From the NCBI GenBank assembly GCA_007922305.1, contig ML677364.1, positions 19,885,326 through 19,949,325 on the forward strand: a stretch of 64,000 nucleotides of DNA. Direction: 5' to 3'. The DNA comes from Dermatemys mawii. Lineage: Eukaryota; Chordata; Testudines; Dermatemydidae. The translations under genes were made by a program, and so were the position numbers. Below the pieces are notes generated by a model, which made no database searches, was not told where the DNA came from, and saw only the letters and a program-made list of their open reading frames with translations. This document shows positions 35,061-46,917 of the stretch, piece after piece (position 1 is the first letter of the stretch; every line of letters begins with the position of its first letter).

Positions 35061-36359
35061 TCAGCTCCCAGCCCCTTTTGACTGCTCGCACTGCCAGTAA
35101 GAGATGCCCTAGTGAAGGGACCTAGTTCTGGCAGAGCCCCTAGCTACCGCCCTGCCTGAACACCTTCCAGCATAACAGCACCTATTGCTTGCCATTGAGG
35201 AAAATGAAAGACCCCGGTATGAGGGAAGGGGGAAATGGAGGGGCTTATCCCTGGCATGGGGGAGAAGGGTAATGGGGGGTGTACAGAGCCCCTTGGATGG
35301 GCAGATGAGGAATGGAGGACACAGCTCCTGCAGTGTGGGAGGAGTGTATGTGAGGTTGCAGACATTCGTCAAATTGAATAGGATAGGAGGGTGACACACA
35401 GAATTTGAAGGGGGAGTGGAAGGATGTAGGGAGCTCCAGGTGTGTGCAATGCACTCTGCCTACAGAAGCAATGAAGTGTAGAACCCTCTTAATTATCATA
35501 TCTTATTGAAGTGTGAAGCTCTTTGGTTTTAAAAATTTAGACTGTTGCAGTCACCTACGTAGGGTGAGTTCTCATGCATGTCAAAGTTGTTACCCACTTG
35601 TGTTCATTATGAGAAACAGAGTTGGCTGTTAACAGAGGCAAACTTTTATTGAAAGTGAACTTTAAAGTGAGAAAATAACCTGCTTTGCATGAAACCTCAG
35701 CAGCACTTAGTTGAAAATAGTAGAACATTGAACATAATGTGGGCAGAAAGTTGTAAACATGATGTTGCAGTTAAGATAAATGTTAAGGATCTATTTTCCT
35801 AGACCAATTCTTATTCGATAAGATATAACTAAGATGCTGAGAAGATGTTGCTCACAGTACTGTGGCAAAAATTCTGGCTATAAAATATATAAAAGCATTT
35901 TAAAAAAGAAAGCAACGTAATGCTCACAGTTTTCTAGAATTTAAGAATAGTAAGGAATCATTTTTACTTTTTTATAAACACTACACCTCTGACTGCAATT
36001 GTAGGATATCGCGTGAAATTATAAGAAGTTGGGGCATCCAAGCCATCAAGTGAATTAAAATAAATAGTATTTGGCTAAGTGAAAGCTGAGACGAGGCTTT
36101 GGGGAATAGAATGCCAAGGTTTAAAAGTGGAAAACTTGGTGAGGCTCTCACTCTGCATTTGTAGTGTTGCTTGGGCAGATTTGGAGTGGCAGATGTGTTA
36201 AATTTCTTAGTAATGAGTTGATGCATTCTCTATGAAAACTTACAAGATCCCGTGTATAAACCAAAAATACCGGCCCACACAGTGCTCTGAGACATAATAT
36301 GAGATGTGAATGGAATGAGAGCTGATATGCCAGAACTTGTTCCAACCACAAGATGGTTA

Positions 36360-37583
36360 CAGGGCTTGTGCAACCACTTGGCGAACTAGGCAGCCGCCTA
36401 GGGTGCCAAGTGGTTGGGGGTACCAAAAAGTGCCCCTCCCCCCCAAATTTTTTTAAACAGCGGAGCACAAGGCTGATGCTGCTCCCCGCCTCCCGGTTCC
36501 AGAGTGGCTGCCTGCGGTGCAGTCAGTCCCTCCCCTGGGGAGCAGCTGGCGGTGGGAAGGGGGAGAGTCTAGTGCTCAGCAGCTGCACCTTCCTCCCCTG
36601 CGGCTGGTCTCCCCACTGCCCCCAGGGCTCTCAGGAGCAGCAGAGCGGATCGGTCCACAGCTAGCCAGTCCCTCTGTGCCTGCAGACCAGCCCGAGCTGC
36701 TGCAGCTGCCACTGAGAACCACAGGGGCGGTGGGGAGCCAGCCTCTGCCCACGAAAGAAAGTGCAGCTGCTCTGTACTCTTCAGGCCGAGAAGCTGGGTG
36801 TCTACTCCACCTGCAGGGTACCTAGCTGGGCCACCAGGAGTCACACAGGCCCGCGGAGCGCCAGGGGGTGAGCAGATCCTGTCCCTGGCCTGGGGAATGG
36901 TGTATTTGGGAGCAACCCGGGCACCCCTCCCCCAGCCAGTGCCACACCCTCCAAGACTCACCGACCACCTACCTTCTCCCCTATGCACCACCTACCCCAA
37001 CTACCCACCTTCTCCTGCCGTTTTTGCCTCTGTGCAACCTCCACCTGGCAACCCCCCAAGCCACAGTCACCTTCACCCCTGCATCAACCTCTCCCCTCCA
37101 CACCTGCCATCTCCCTTCTGCCCACTCCTCCCTTATGCAAACCCATCCCTGCCACCTTCACGTCTCTGCAACAACCTCGGGCACAAACACACCCACACCT
37201 GCCAGCCCCTTGCAACAACCGCCTTCTGGCCACTTCTCCCTTGTGCCACTCTCTCCCTGCCACTGCATCCCCTGCAACGAGCCCCTTTTGCCTCTGTGCA
37301 ATCTCTTCCCTGCCACTACACTCCCATCCCCTCAATCTCTTGGTCACCTTCATCCCCTGCAACAATCCCGTGTACCCCCTCTCTGCCACCTTCACCCCCC
37401 GAAGAGCCTCCATATGACCCCTATCCTTTGCAGCCCCCCTATGCTCCCTGCACTTTGTGAACATCTGGGCACCTGGGGGGAACTTGGCCGTAGGAAGGTG
37501 GGCGCTGGACAGCGGGGGGGACAGGATGGGGGCGCAAGGTGGAAGTTTCACCTAGGGCACAAAATATCCTTGCACTGGCCCTG
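36360..37583. mobile_element. 1.2-kb hAT element with C-rich interior
   Basis: The left end CAGGGCTTGTGCAACC and the right end CTTGCACTGGCCCTG are inverted, with TSDs gatggtta (36352-36359) and ggtggtta (37584-37591), 7 of 8 identical. Inner palindromic matches include GCCTAGGGTGCC at the left and CACCTAGGGCAC at the right. The interior contains the minisatellite at 36955-37440. It yields open frames of up to 251 aa, but these are Pro/His/Leu/Ser-rich, overlap on several frames and show no domain. Confidence 0.85.
36955..37440. repeat. C-rich degenerate minisatellite within the hAT element
   Basis: Repeated modules such as CTCTGCAACAA, CTCTCCCTGCCAC, CACCTTCAC and GCCCCTTTTGCC recur at irregular spacing of about 40-80 bp. 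Stop codons are rare by composition, which explains the long overlapping open frames. Confidence 0.55.
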
Positions 37584-37727
37584 GGTGGTTAAGTATTCTG
37601 AAATACATAGTCTGTCAAAATAAGTGTGTAATAGAATATGATAAGTATAGTTGTTGTAATAGTGTGCAACTAGTTTGAGATCTAAAGTGTAACTTATAAG
37701 TGTCTAGTTAGACTTTCACGGATTGGG

Positions 37728-37905
37728 TGATTTTCAGTGTTGAATGCCTAAACCTAGGTACCTGCATAAACTGTTTTGTGTTTTTTTTTTTGTTTTGTTT
37801 TTTTTTTTCAAACAAGCTGTGTGGCATCTCCCATTGGGCCATCTATTTAGGTGCCTGGATATGGACTTAGGAGTCTCTTTAGGCATCCAATTTTGAAAAT
37901 CACAG
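37728..37905. mobile_element. Short MITE with GATTTTCA...TGCCTAAA termini
   Basis: The left end reads gattttcag...tgaatgcctaaac and the right end tttaggcatccaattttgaaaatc, which are inverted relative to each other. A poly-T/G tract occupies the middle. A similar pair of motifs (TTAGGCACCC, TTAGGTGCCTAAA, TTGAAAAT) occurs at 30535-30685. Confidence 0.5.
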
Positions 37906-38214
37906 CAAATAAATGAGAAGTAATGTCCCCCATTTTATTTCAAAGCACTTCTCTTGCTTTGTGCGTCACTTACTGTCAGTTTGCTGCTGCTGCTTTCTGA
38001 TTTGACATTGACCAAAAGCTTGTGATACAGACCCTATGAGTAGTGTGAAAACATTTCATATTTGTTTGCCCAAATATTAAAAAATGCATGTTCATGGGTG
38101 TGGGCGGAAGTATGTTTTGGAAATGGGCTAAACAACAGAATGATGGAGGCCATTAGAGGCAAAAAGGTATAGTTTAAAAATGAGAAGTAAAAAATCCTAG
38201 TGAGGAACATAGGA

Positions 38215-38530
38215 AGGAGTGTAAACTGCGGCAAGTCAAGTGTAAAAGTAGAGTTAGGCAGGCCAAAAAAGAATTAAACAACAACCAGTGAAAGATAGTT
38301 AATGGCAAATAAAATTTGTATACATCAATAGCAAGAAGATGCGAAAGGAGCACTCGAGGAAGATAATGCCATTGCAGAAAAGCTAAATTAATTCTTTACG
38401 TCAGTCTTCACTGCAGAGGATGTGAGGGAGATCCCCACTTATGACCCTTAGATTTGTGACCTAAAAAGAATGGAACTGGCCCAGATTGCGGTGTCGATAG
38501 AGGAGATTTTAGAACAGACTGGTAAATTGG
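38215..38530 (+). mobile_element. CR1 LINE, ORF2 linker fragment
   Basis: The text matches the CR1 region before the reverse transcriptase core: GCAAGTCAAGTGTAAAAGTA, GGCCAAAAAAGAATT, GGAGCACTCGAGGA, then GTCTTCACTGCAGAGGATGT followed by GAGGGAGATCCC. It is broken by stops and ends near 38530. Confidence 0.75.
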
Positions 38531-38557
38531 AGAAACAAAACAAAGTAAAGAAACAAA

Positions 38558-38885
38558 GTAAGAATGGCTATACTGGGTCAGCCCAGTATTCTGTCTTCCG
38601 TTCATTCCCTCTGAAGAACCTGGCATTAGCCATTGTCGGAACAGGTAATCATCAAGTGATACATTCTCTGTCATCCACGCCCAGATTCTGGCAATCAGAC
38701 GGTAGGGAAACCCAGAGCATGGGTTGCATCCTTGACCATCTTATCTAATAGCCATTGATGGGTGTCTTCCATGAACTTATCTAATTCTTTTTTTAACTCC
38801 TTTCTTGTTTTGGCCTTGCAAACATCCCCTGGCAACAAGATAAGAGCATGGAGAATAGGTTCTTCAAAGCTATTTACGAAAAATG
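38558..38885 (-). mobile_element. CR1-type 3' end, minus orientation
   Basis: It starts with TAAGAATGGCTATACTGGG and continues with CCAGTATTCTGTCTTCCG, a CATTAGCCATTGTCGG block and ATAGCCATTGATGGG. I recognise this as the reverse complement of a common CR1-type 3' end in sauropsids. A copy in the opposite orientation follows. Confidence 0.6.
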
Positions 38886-38889
38886 TCAG

Positions 38890-39070
38890 GGACACAACCT
38901 CATGCTTTGGGTGTCCCTAAATCTCTGACTGCCAGGTGCTGGAAATGAACAGGGGATGGATTATTCGATTATTGCCCTGATCTGTTCATTCTGGGATTGG
39001 CTAAAAAACAGCACAGTGGGATAGATGGACAATTGGTCTGGCCCAGTATGACCATTCTAATGTCCTTATA
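38890..39070 (+). mobile_element. CR1-type 3' end, plus orientation
   Basis: It runs from GGGTGTCCCTAAATCTCTGAC through AACAGGGGATGGATTATTCG to GGTCTGGCCCAGTATGACCA and ends TTCTAATGTCCTTATA. It is the inverted counterpart of 38558-38885, so the two form an interrupted hairpin. Confidence 0.6.
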
Positions 39071-39876
39071 TTATCACTTAACATTAAACTAAACTCAAAT
39101 ACTAACTTAATTCATAGCATCAGTCATGATAGTATTGTAAGGGAGAAGAACTAGACGCAAAATAAAGTGTCACTAGTTGGCTAAGTGAAACTAAATTAAA
39201 ACTTGATGTTAGACATGCACATTTGACATTTACCTTTTGTTCTGAAACAAGGCATGGACTCACTAAATGAGTTTTTTGCCACCCTGGTCTAGGGTGGCAC
39301 TCTGGGTATTATGATCACACAAATGGTAGCAATACAAATTTAATGAGCCTGCACTACAATAGCTTGTGCAGGGGGCAGCATACTGCACCAGTGAGGATGC
39401 TATTGAGGCAGCTGATTTGCCTTGTGGTTTTCATGGTGGTATCTTTGTCAAAATTTTGCTTTTTAATTAAAACCTGCTGCATGAAACTTTAATTTTATCC
39501 TATCTTCCCACATAAAATATTAGACCAACTTTCTTGGTGCTGTCTCTTTGAATACCTCTTCTGCTTTCTTATTGTCATCTGTAACAAACTGAGTCTTCTG
39601 TTCTAATCCTCCCAGGCCCTGGATGGCTCCTCCAACTATATATATCTCTGTTTTTCCCTGTTCCACTTAACCCTCTCTCCTTAAACCTTCCAATATTCTC
39701 CCACCATTTTTCTTTGTACCTTCTTGTGTGCTGTCCCTTATGGTTGGAATAGTTTTTCTTGTCATGTTCCAGATAATCACCTTCACATTCAAATCTCTAC
39801 ATTCCTTCTGCTGGACCTTATAATGGTAACCCTGCAAGACTTTTGTGCAAACTGAAGCTTGTAGAGTTACCTAGTA

Positions 39877-40252
39877 CAGGGGTAGGCAACCTGTGGCAAG
39901 CATGCCAAAGGTGGCACGCAAGTTGATTTTCAGTGGCACTCTGTTGCCAGCCAGGGTTCCAGCCGCTGGCCCTGCTCAGCCTGCTGCTGGCCTGGGAACA
40001 TTGGAAAACTCAACAAGGGCAAGGATCACACTAAAGTGATAAGATCTGCATTTTAATTTAATTTTAAATGAAGCTTCTTGAACATTTTAAAAACCTTATT
40101 TACTGTACATACAGCAATAGGTTAGTTATATAATATAGAATTATAGAGAGAGACCTTCTAAAAACATTAGTGTATTACTGGCACACGAAACATTAAATTA
40201 CAATAAATAAATGAAGATTTGGCACACCACTTCTAAAAGGTTGCAGATCTTG
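39877..40252. mobile_element. Non-autonomous hAT element (CAGGGGTAGGCAACC family)
   Basis: It starts CAGGGGTAGGCAACCTGTGG and ends AGGTTGCAGATCTTG. A perfect 8-bp TSD, acctagta, lies at 39869-39876 and 40253-40260. It has the same interior as 21171-21418 (GCTTCTTGAACATTTTAAAAA, GGCACACCACTTC) plus a GC-rich segment at 39950-40010 missing from that copy. Confidence 0.9.
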
Positions 40253-40813
40253 ACCTAGTATATTGTCTGAACAAGACTATATGCTCCTTGGGGCAGGGAT
40301 TATGTAATTTTTTTTGTATAATGCATGAGAACATTGTTGGCACTCCATATATAAATATAATTAGAAGCTAGCCATTTCTTTAGCAGTGTCCAGCAATTAC
40401 AATAAGATTGGAAAATCAATTCTAGTATGTTAAAATATTGCTAATTAGTGCTCACCAGTTTGTTTTTAATTAAAAGTGAAGTTGTGTGTTCTCTATATGC
40501 TCTTGCAAACAGAATCCCTAACTTTACGGGCAAAAATCCAATAATTGAAAAGCTGGTATCTAGTCAGTTAGACCAGCTGATTATTATCTAATGCCTATAG
40601 TAAACTATTTGCCTGTTCTGTGAGACTAAGCAAACCATCAGTTACAATAGAGTGTATAAGTAAACTTGTTCCCTTATGTAGTCACCTCTAAAAGGACACA
40701 CATTTTTGTAACTACTTCTACCTGTGCTTTGAAATCCGTAGAAGAAAAAAAAATCTCATATTGATGATGTATTGCAGCATTTATTAATGTATTGTCACAT
40801 TTAGGCACTTATC

Positions 40814-41033
40814 TTAGAATCAGGGTTGGAAGTGACCTCAGGAGGTCATCTAGTCCAGCCCCCTGCTCAAAGCAGGACTAATCCCCAGTTACGTTATCCC
40901 AGCCAGGGCTTTATCAAGCTTGACCTTAAAGCTCTAAGGAAGGAGATTCCACCACCTCGCTAGGTAACCCATTCCAGTGCTTCGCCACCCTCCTCGTGAA
41001 TAAGTTTTTCCTAATATCCAACTTAAACCTCTG
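40814..41033 (-). mobile_element. CR1 LINE 3' end
   Basis: It reads TTAGAATCAGGGTTGGAAG, GACCTCAGGAGGTCATCTAG, TCCAGCCCCCTGCTC and, at the far end, TTTTTCCTAATATCCAACTT. This is the reverse complement of the standard CR1 3' terminus, with the 3' tail at the low coordinate. Confidence 0.9.
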
Positions 41034-44000
41034 TAAGAAACTGCATAAATTCAAGTATTTCTCCCATACGTCACTTCCCTGCGTGCATCAAAAGTAGATC
41101 AGTGAAATAGAAGTACCAAAAATTTACGCTCTGTTTGTCCTACCTAGCAGATCAGAGTGGAATAAAAATGATTTTTAAATCAAATTTTAATCGACATTGA
41201 AAATACTTAAATCACATGTATTTTACTCATTCTTTAGAATGAGAAGAGAGAGTTCTTAAATTGCTAATGTGGATGTTTTGTACTTGTTCCTCTAGTTTTT
41301 CAGTAGTTAGTAGAAAGTCTATGTAAAATATGAAATTCTACTAAGGAGTTTTATGCTCAAAATCCTCATCTGTACTGAAGAAATATACAGATATGGGCAA
41401 AACAGAACAGCTACTTGCACTTCCCCACCTCAATTTCCTCAGCACTCTTGAGATTCTTTGGGCTTAAGTCAGTGTCCCCACTGGAGTCCAGGATCCTGCC
41501 ATCTGCACGTAGTCAGTCATCTCTCTCTCTCCTTTGCACCTGGCTTCCTTTCTTCCTCCTTGGCTGGGCCCTCAGTGGAACAAGACCCCTCTGCTGTGAA
41601 AGCATGCCTCTCTGATCCTTTTTCCTGCCCAAGCTTCTTGTGTGTGTCTTGTTTTCCCTGCTCTGCTCAGTCTGTATGACTTTTAAAAGCTAGCATCAAC
41701 ATTTGGGGGTTTTGTTTTCCTGTTTGGAGATTTCTCCACTCTCCAAGCACCAGCCATGCAGTCAAACTTGGTTGAACTGGTTTTCCAGTTCAAGCAACCC
41801 TCCTTAGCATACCTGTTGTTTAGTAGTGAGAGTATAGATGTCAAGGGTAATGACTTTCCATTGTCCCTTGGGGTTTGGGAAATGGATGAGACAGGTCTGA
41901 CAGAACATAGCTGATATGACATACACTGATGCATGAAGTGGTACAGCTGTTTCATAACATCAATCTGATTTCACATATTTTACGTAGGCAGATTATCCAA
42001 ATTGTCATAGTGACTGAAATTGCACCTTGCATTTGTATGCCCAAAGGAGTCTACTTGGAGGAGTTTCTTGTATACAGCTGAATACCCCTGCTGATAGGAC
42101 TCAGTTATATATCTGTCTCCTAAACAGAACCTTAATGATCAAACTTAATTGATCATTTCAGTAGAGTAGTAAAAAACTTTTCTGTTAAATCACTTAAACA
42201 TGATTACAGTAGAATTTATTGTAAATGTAACCATGAAATTTTTGCGTTTGTCTCATGTTCTAGTATTTTAGGTTTTCAAAACCTGCCCAGTATGGTTGAC
42301 ATTGGTTTATAAATGAAATTTCATTTTATTATGGAGTCAAAAGTTGACTTTCTTAGTGAAGTCTTTGTGTGTTTTATGAGCTAGTGTTCTACATGCCACT
42401 GAAGCATGATTATTAATAAATTGTTGCCAAAATATTGGTGCAATTCAGAAGTGTTGGCATGTAATCAAATCAATGTAAAATATCTTAAATTTCTGTTCCA
42501 GAAGATCCTTACATGGCAGTACGCATGCTTAGCAGCTGCTAATGTTGTCTGTTCAGTGGAGAGTCTGATTAGAACGAATAATCTTTCAAGATGCCCAGTT
42601 CTACATTTTCATAGTTAAAAAAATAACAAGTGTCAAGTTAAAAATAAGGCAGATGGAGAGACTTACTTGGTTTAGAAAAGTTTGGGTACTTGCCTATTGT
42701 GTTTAAATTGGCCTGTAGCCATCCCAACTTGGGCTGTAAGCTGCTTAATCTCACAAGGCTAGGACAGAACTTTGTTGAAGACCTTCAAGGAATACATGTA
42801 GGTGCTGCAGAAAGACATTAGTGACTCAGTAGGTAGCAATCTCATCTGAGTCAGGTAGATAGCCCTACTCCAGCTCCCAGTTTTATAGGGTCCATACACT
42901 ATAGCAGATGCACTGGAATACCCCAAGAAAAGGTCCTGGTCAAATTTCAGTGGTGGTGATTATCTTCCACCTGCACCCAAGCACCTCTGCTGAGCCAACT
43001 GTGCAATACTGGCAGGGCCGTTTGGACAGATTCCACTACTGGTGGAGGGGGCATGACAGATAATTTTTAACACCACTGGTCTATTGGCTACATAGAAACT
43101 GCACTGTCTGAACAAATTGGTTTTCTGCATGTATGAGAATCCATAGTTTTGCTTCAGTGACTAATAACTCCTACTATCTTTGATTCCTGCAAACACTTCA
43201 GAGCTGAGAAGTGGAAGAAGAATTCTCTGAATTACTTTTTGGTTCGTACCATCAGCAGAGTCAACTGTCAGCTGCAGCATCTATCTATATTAATGTTCAC
43301 TCCCAAGCCAAAATAACAGCTTAACTGCTATTTTTTAGACCTCAAATTGCTTTCAGGGCTGGCAATTAAAAAAAAAAAAAAAAAAAGTACTTTTGAATTT
43401 ACTTGCCATTGAAGGCATTGAGAGAAGTAGACATGGGCCCTCAGTGCCACTTAGAGTCACTTTTTGGGGACTATATAACCATAGTGTGATCCTCATTCCC
43501 ACTGTCAGAAGCCTTGAAATGTGTTTTCCATGCAGGCAGGGGGGCAGGTTCAAGAAGATAGCAGTCTGAAAAAGTCACATTCTATGGTAATGTGGAGTGT
43601 CCCAGGATAAACATCTGCTTCTTAGTTTCCTACAACTTAGTTCTTTGTTGTAGGAAAGTAAAGAATTGTGAGGGGCGAAAAAAGCATTCTTTGGTCCTAA
43701 AGTTTTTTAGAAGGTTCTCAGAAAACTCTACTATTCAACAACTAGTTCAAAAACTGAGTATTAAAATACTTACCTTGCAAAATGGCCTTGCTAATAACTG
43801 TTCACCGTGTGAGAATTCTGAATATCTGCAGAGGTCAGTCACATTTCCTTTTAAATTAATCTCTAAAGCCACTCTTTCTTTTGAGTTCAACTTTCATATT
43901 ACCCTAGAGTTAAAATGGATCCCCTAGTCATAAATCCCTCATTTTGGTGAGCAAACTCCATCGTAAATCTGATGTCTATATAGTTATAATAAAGCACTTA

Positions 44001-44059
44001 AGCAGTTGGCTTCTTTAAGGCTCTTATCGTTGCATAGGAAATAATTTGGGTGGGTAGTT

Positions 44060-44256
44060 CGGTAGATTAGGCTCTGAGGCTGACCGGTTCAGGCTCAGGC
44101 TGGAGCCTGGGTCCTGAGACACAGAGCCCAGATTCCATCCCGAGCCTGTACATCTGCACTGCAGTTACTCAGCCCTATAGTGTAAGCCCCAGGAACCCAA
44201 GTCAGTTGTCCACAGACCAGCCATGAGTGTCTAATTGCAGTGTAGACATACCCTGT
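44060..44256. repeat. Truncated MITE ending TGTAGACATACCCT
   Basis: GC-rich sequence with GAGCCTGTACATCTGCACTG and AGTCAGTTGTCCACAGACCAG ends in TAATTGCAGTGTAGACATACC. This is the right end of a common element family with AGGGTATGTCTACA termini. The matching left end is absent. Confidence 0.45.
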
Positions 44257-44623
44257 GCATCAGCTGTGCTTGCCCAGCAGGAGTGACAAAGTTTGGCACT
44301 TGTGGCACTTCCCTTTGTGAGTCTGTGATCAGTGATACTGCGACAAAACAGTTTTCATAAAACCAAAGCATTGTTTAAAAGTAGGATCACAGCATTTAGA
44401 GAGACTTTTAAAGCAAGTGTTTGTTTATGCCTGTCTTATCTAAAGGCTTACTATCCTCTGATGGTAATTGTCACCTATTCTTTTATAGTGGTAGGTTGCA
44501 GGGCTGTTGCTGGCAGTCAGGCTTCTGTATCAGATAAGGAGATAGAGATACACCAGAGATGTCTTTCATAAGATTTTTTTAAAGTACTGCCAGATAGGGC
44601 TGCGGTTAGCTGAAGTTAAAATA

Positions 44624-45372
44624 CAGTAGAACCTCAGACTTCGGAACACCAGAGTTACTAACTGACCAGTCAACCACACACCTAATTTGAAACCGGAAGT
44701 ATGTCATCAGGCAGCAGAGAACCACCACCCCTTTCTCCCCCTCCCCACCCCCCGTCAAAGAAAAGCAAATACTGTACAGTACTGTCTTAAACATAGACTG
44801 CTAAAGGGGAGGGGGGAGTGTAAAAAACATTTTGACAAGATAAGGAAACTTTCTGTGCTTGTTTCATTTAAATTATGATAAATGCAGCTTTTTTCTGCAT
44901 AATAAAATTTCAAAGCTATATTAGGTTCAATTGTAAACTTATGAAAGAACTATAACGTTTTGTTTAGAGCAGGGGTCCCCAAACTTTGGGAGGAGGGCCA
45001 GATTAGATTTTTGAAGGGGCTTTGTGGGCGGAAGCAACTGTGGGGAAAAAAAAAAATCAGAATATGCAAAATCCCACCCTTTGCTCTTCTGGCCGTTGCG
45101 CCCCCCCCCCCCCTTTTACTGCTATTGCCATTGCTGTGGGGGCACTCACCCCTCCGCAGCTCGTGGGGGAGGGGGGAGGGGGTGGGGCAGCGGCGGCTTC
45201 TCCACGTGCCTGCTCGGTGTGCCTGCTCAGCTGGAGGGCCAGACAAATCGAAGCCGCGGGCTGGATCCTTCCCCCATGCCATAGTTTGGAGACTCCTGGT
45301 TTAGAGTTATGAACATTTCAGAGTTACGAATACTTCCGTTCCCAAGGTGTTTGTAACTCTGAGATTCTACTG
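44624..45372. mobile_element. Tigger-like element carrying a nested hAT
   Basis: Inverted ends CAGTAGAACCTCAGACTTCGG and GTAACTCTGAGATTCTACTG are present, with TA at the left border (44622-44623) and TG, presumably mutated, at the right. Subterminal ACCAGAGTTACTAACTGACC is mirrored by CAGAGTTACGAATACTTCCG. A separate hAT is inserted at 44970-45298, so the Tigger copy without it is about 420 bp. Confidence 0.8.
44970..45298. mobile_element. Non-autonomous hAT nested in the Tigger element
   Basis: Ends CAGGGGTCCCCAAACTTTGG and CCATAGTTTGGAGACTCCTG lie within a perfect 8-bp TSD, gtttagag, at 44962-44969 and 45299-45306. Excising it and one TSD restores the Tigger sequence. The C- and G-rich interior gives several overlapping open frames of 86-114 aa, which I regard as chance. 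Confidence 0.9.
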
Positions 45373-46357
45373 TGTGTTATACACAATGCCACCTAGTGGC
45401 TGAAGAGTATAATACGGTTTAGCATTCCATTAGTTATCTAGTCAGTGCTAACTTTTTCAGACACCCCCAGCAACTGTCTCTTTGTAGTGCCTTGGAACAA
45501 CTCCCCTCTTCCCTTGAGAGGATTCGTTCTTAAAAGAACTGTGGCAGGTTTTAAATATTCTGGTTCCCAGGCCTTTTTCTGTTTTGCTGAGAAGTAGCTT
45601 ATTTTGAGCCATTTCCCCCTTTCCTGCTTGATTTCTCTTACAGCTCCCTTTTAAACTAAACCAGTATAGTTGTACACTAAAGCAATGACCAGGTTAGCAT
45701 ACAGTATTCATAAATTACAAAGCAGCTCCAATTCAATCACATATTTACTTCACTTTGAATTAAATTAATTTGGGGTCAGCAAGCCAAGTTCAATTTAAAT
45801 TTGAAATTAATTACACTTCCTTCTTGTTCCTCTTTGTAACATGTGGATTTGGTTCTGTAAGAGGCCAATCATATCTTCATGAAGAATTGTCATATGTCCT
45901 AATGAACATGTGTTTGGACATTGATGTGTTCCCCTATTGTTTCATCTTGGTATTTTGTTTGTATTGGAATGGATATAATTGTGGAGGGGAAAAATTAAAA
46001 TGTTAGCATGAACTATGCCAGTTTAAGATGTATACTCTTAACATAACATAATCCTGTTTGTCTCTGCATTTGATAGACTGCATTCAACATAATTTTCATA
46101 TCTGTTCATTTAAAACCATCCCGTGAGTTTATTCATAAACGTATGTACTGAAGCACTGCAGAGTAACAACTTGAGTACATGAAATACGAATGTCATTAGC
46201 TGGACAAATTCATTAAATTATTCCTTCATCTAAAGTAATTATAACCATACTAGCCTCCAGAAATTGCCTGATAGGAAAGGAGGAATTGAGATGTGTGGAG
46301 AGAAAATGTATTTGTTGTTGCTATTTCTATTACAGAGTCTTATATTTTTCCCAGCAG

Positions 46358-46426
46358 TGTATCTCTGTATCGGGGGAATTGCAGACCTATCCAGTTTGAA
46401 CCACCGATGCTGGATTTCCATGAACA
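46358..46426 (+). CDS. TMEM131: TMEM131 exon 4 (69 nt)
   Basis: The exon completes the serine codon from exon 3 and then reads VSLYRGNCRPIQFEPPMLDF followed by HE and two bases of a glutamine codon. This is the conserved TMEM131 segment before the PVGMPKMEKV motif. The donor is a strong gtaagt. The acceptor is a tandem NAGNAG (ccagcag, 46351-46357). I chose the second AG because it gives S-V-S, equivalent to S-I-S in human. Use of the first AG would start the exon at 46355 and add one serine. Both ends split the codon after its second base, so skipping this exon would remove 23 residues in frame. Confidence 0.93.
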
Positions 46427-46917
46427 GTAAGTTGGGAAGCTTTTAATTTCTGTCCTCGTTAGAAGACAAATACAGAAATTAATCTAAAAAACACACATAC
46501 TTGATGGGCAGAACTTTAAATGTATATCCATTAATGCAGCTGGCCTAGCTATACTCGTCACCATGGGATCTGGACCATCTTTGACTCCTAGATAAAACTA
46601 GGCTCTTTCCTAGTTTTGTAGACTTGGTCGAAGATGTGGAGGAATAGTTTGTTTTAAGCATAGTCTGCTTTCATTACATGCTACAGTGAAGCTAACTGAT
46701 TACTTCCCATTTGTAGGAAAGAGTAATGACACAATGTGGGGGGATGTGGAGGAGTATAGGGAAAATAGTGGAAGTTTTTGCTTGTCCAAGCTGGAATATT
46801 ATGCTGATTCTGAGTTTTGTTAACCTGTGAAGGGAAAGAGTCATGTATATAGTTTTGTCAAAGTGGTTGCCCAGGAATACCCTATGCACATGGAAGTATC
46901 CTTCTCCCTTTTATATA

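Larger units (their letters stand above)
20209..46357 (+). other. TMEM131: TMEM131 intron 3
   Basis: This 26.1-kb intron is the most repeat-rich in the window and contains the assembly gap, so its true length is unknown. Stretches with no recognisable content are 20209-20624, 20800-21162, 21427-22090, 28438-29560, 30046-31149 (apart from a faint MITE near 30535-30685), 31745-32733, 33028-34774, about 35060-36351, 37592-38214 (apart from a MITE at 37728-37905), 39071-39868, 40261-40813, 41034-44059, 44257-44623 and 45373-46350. The acceptor is a tandem CAGCAG (see exon 4). Confidence 0.8.

Noticed and set aside
36868..37623. 251-aa and 220-aa open frames
   Set aside because: They lie in a C-rich minisatellite within a hAT element with clear TSDs. 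Low-complexity composition, overlapping frames on both strands, no domain.
44960..45312. Overlapping 86-114 aa frames on both strands
   Set aside because: They lie wholly within the nested hAT element, with GC-rich composition and no domain.
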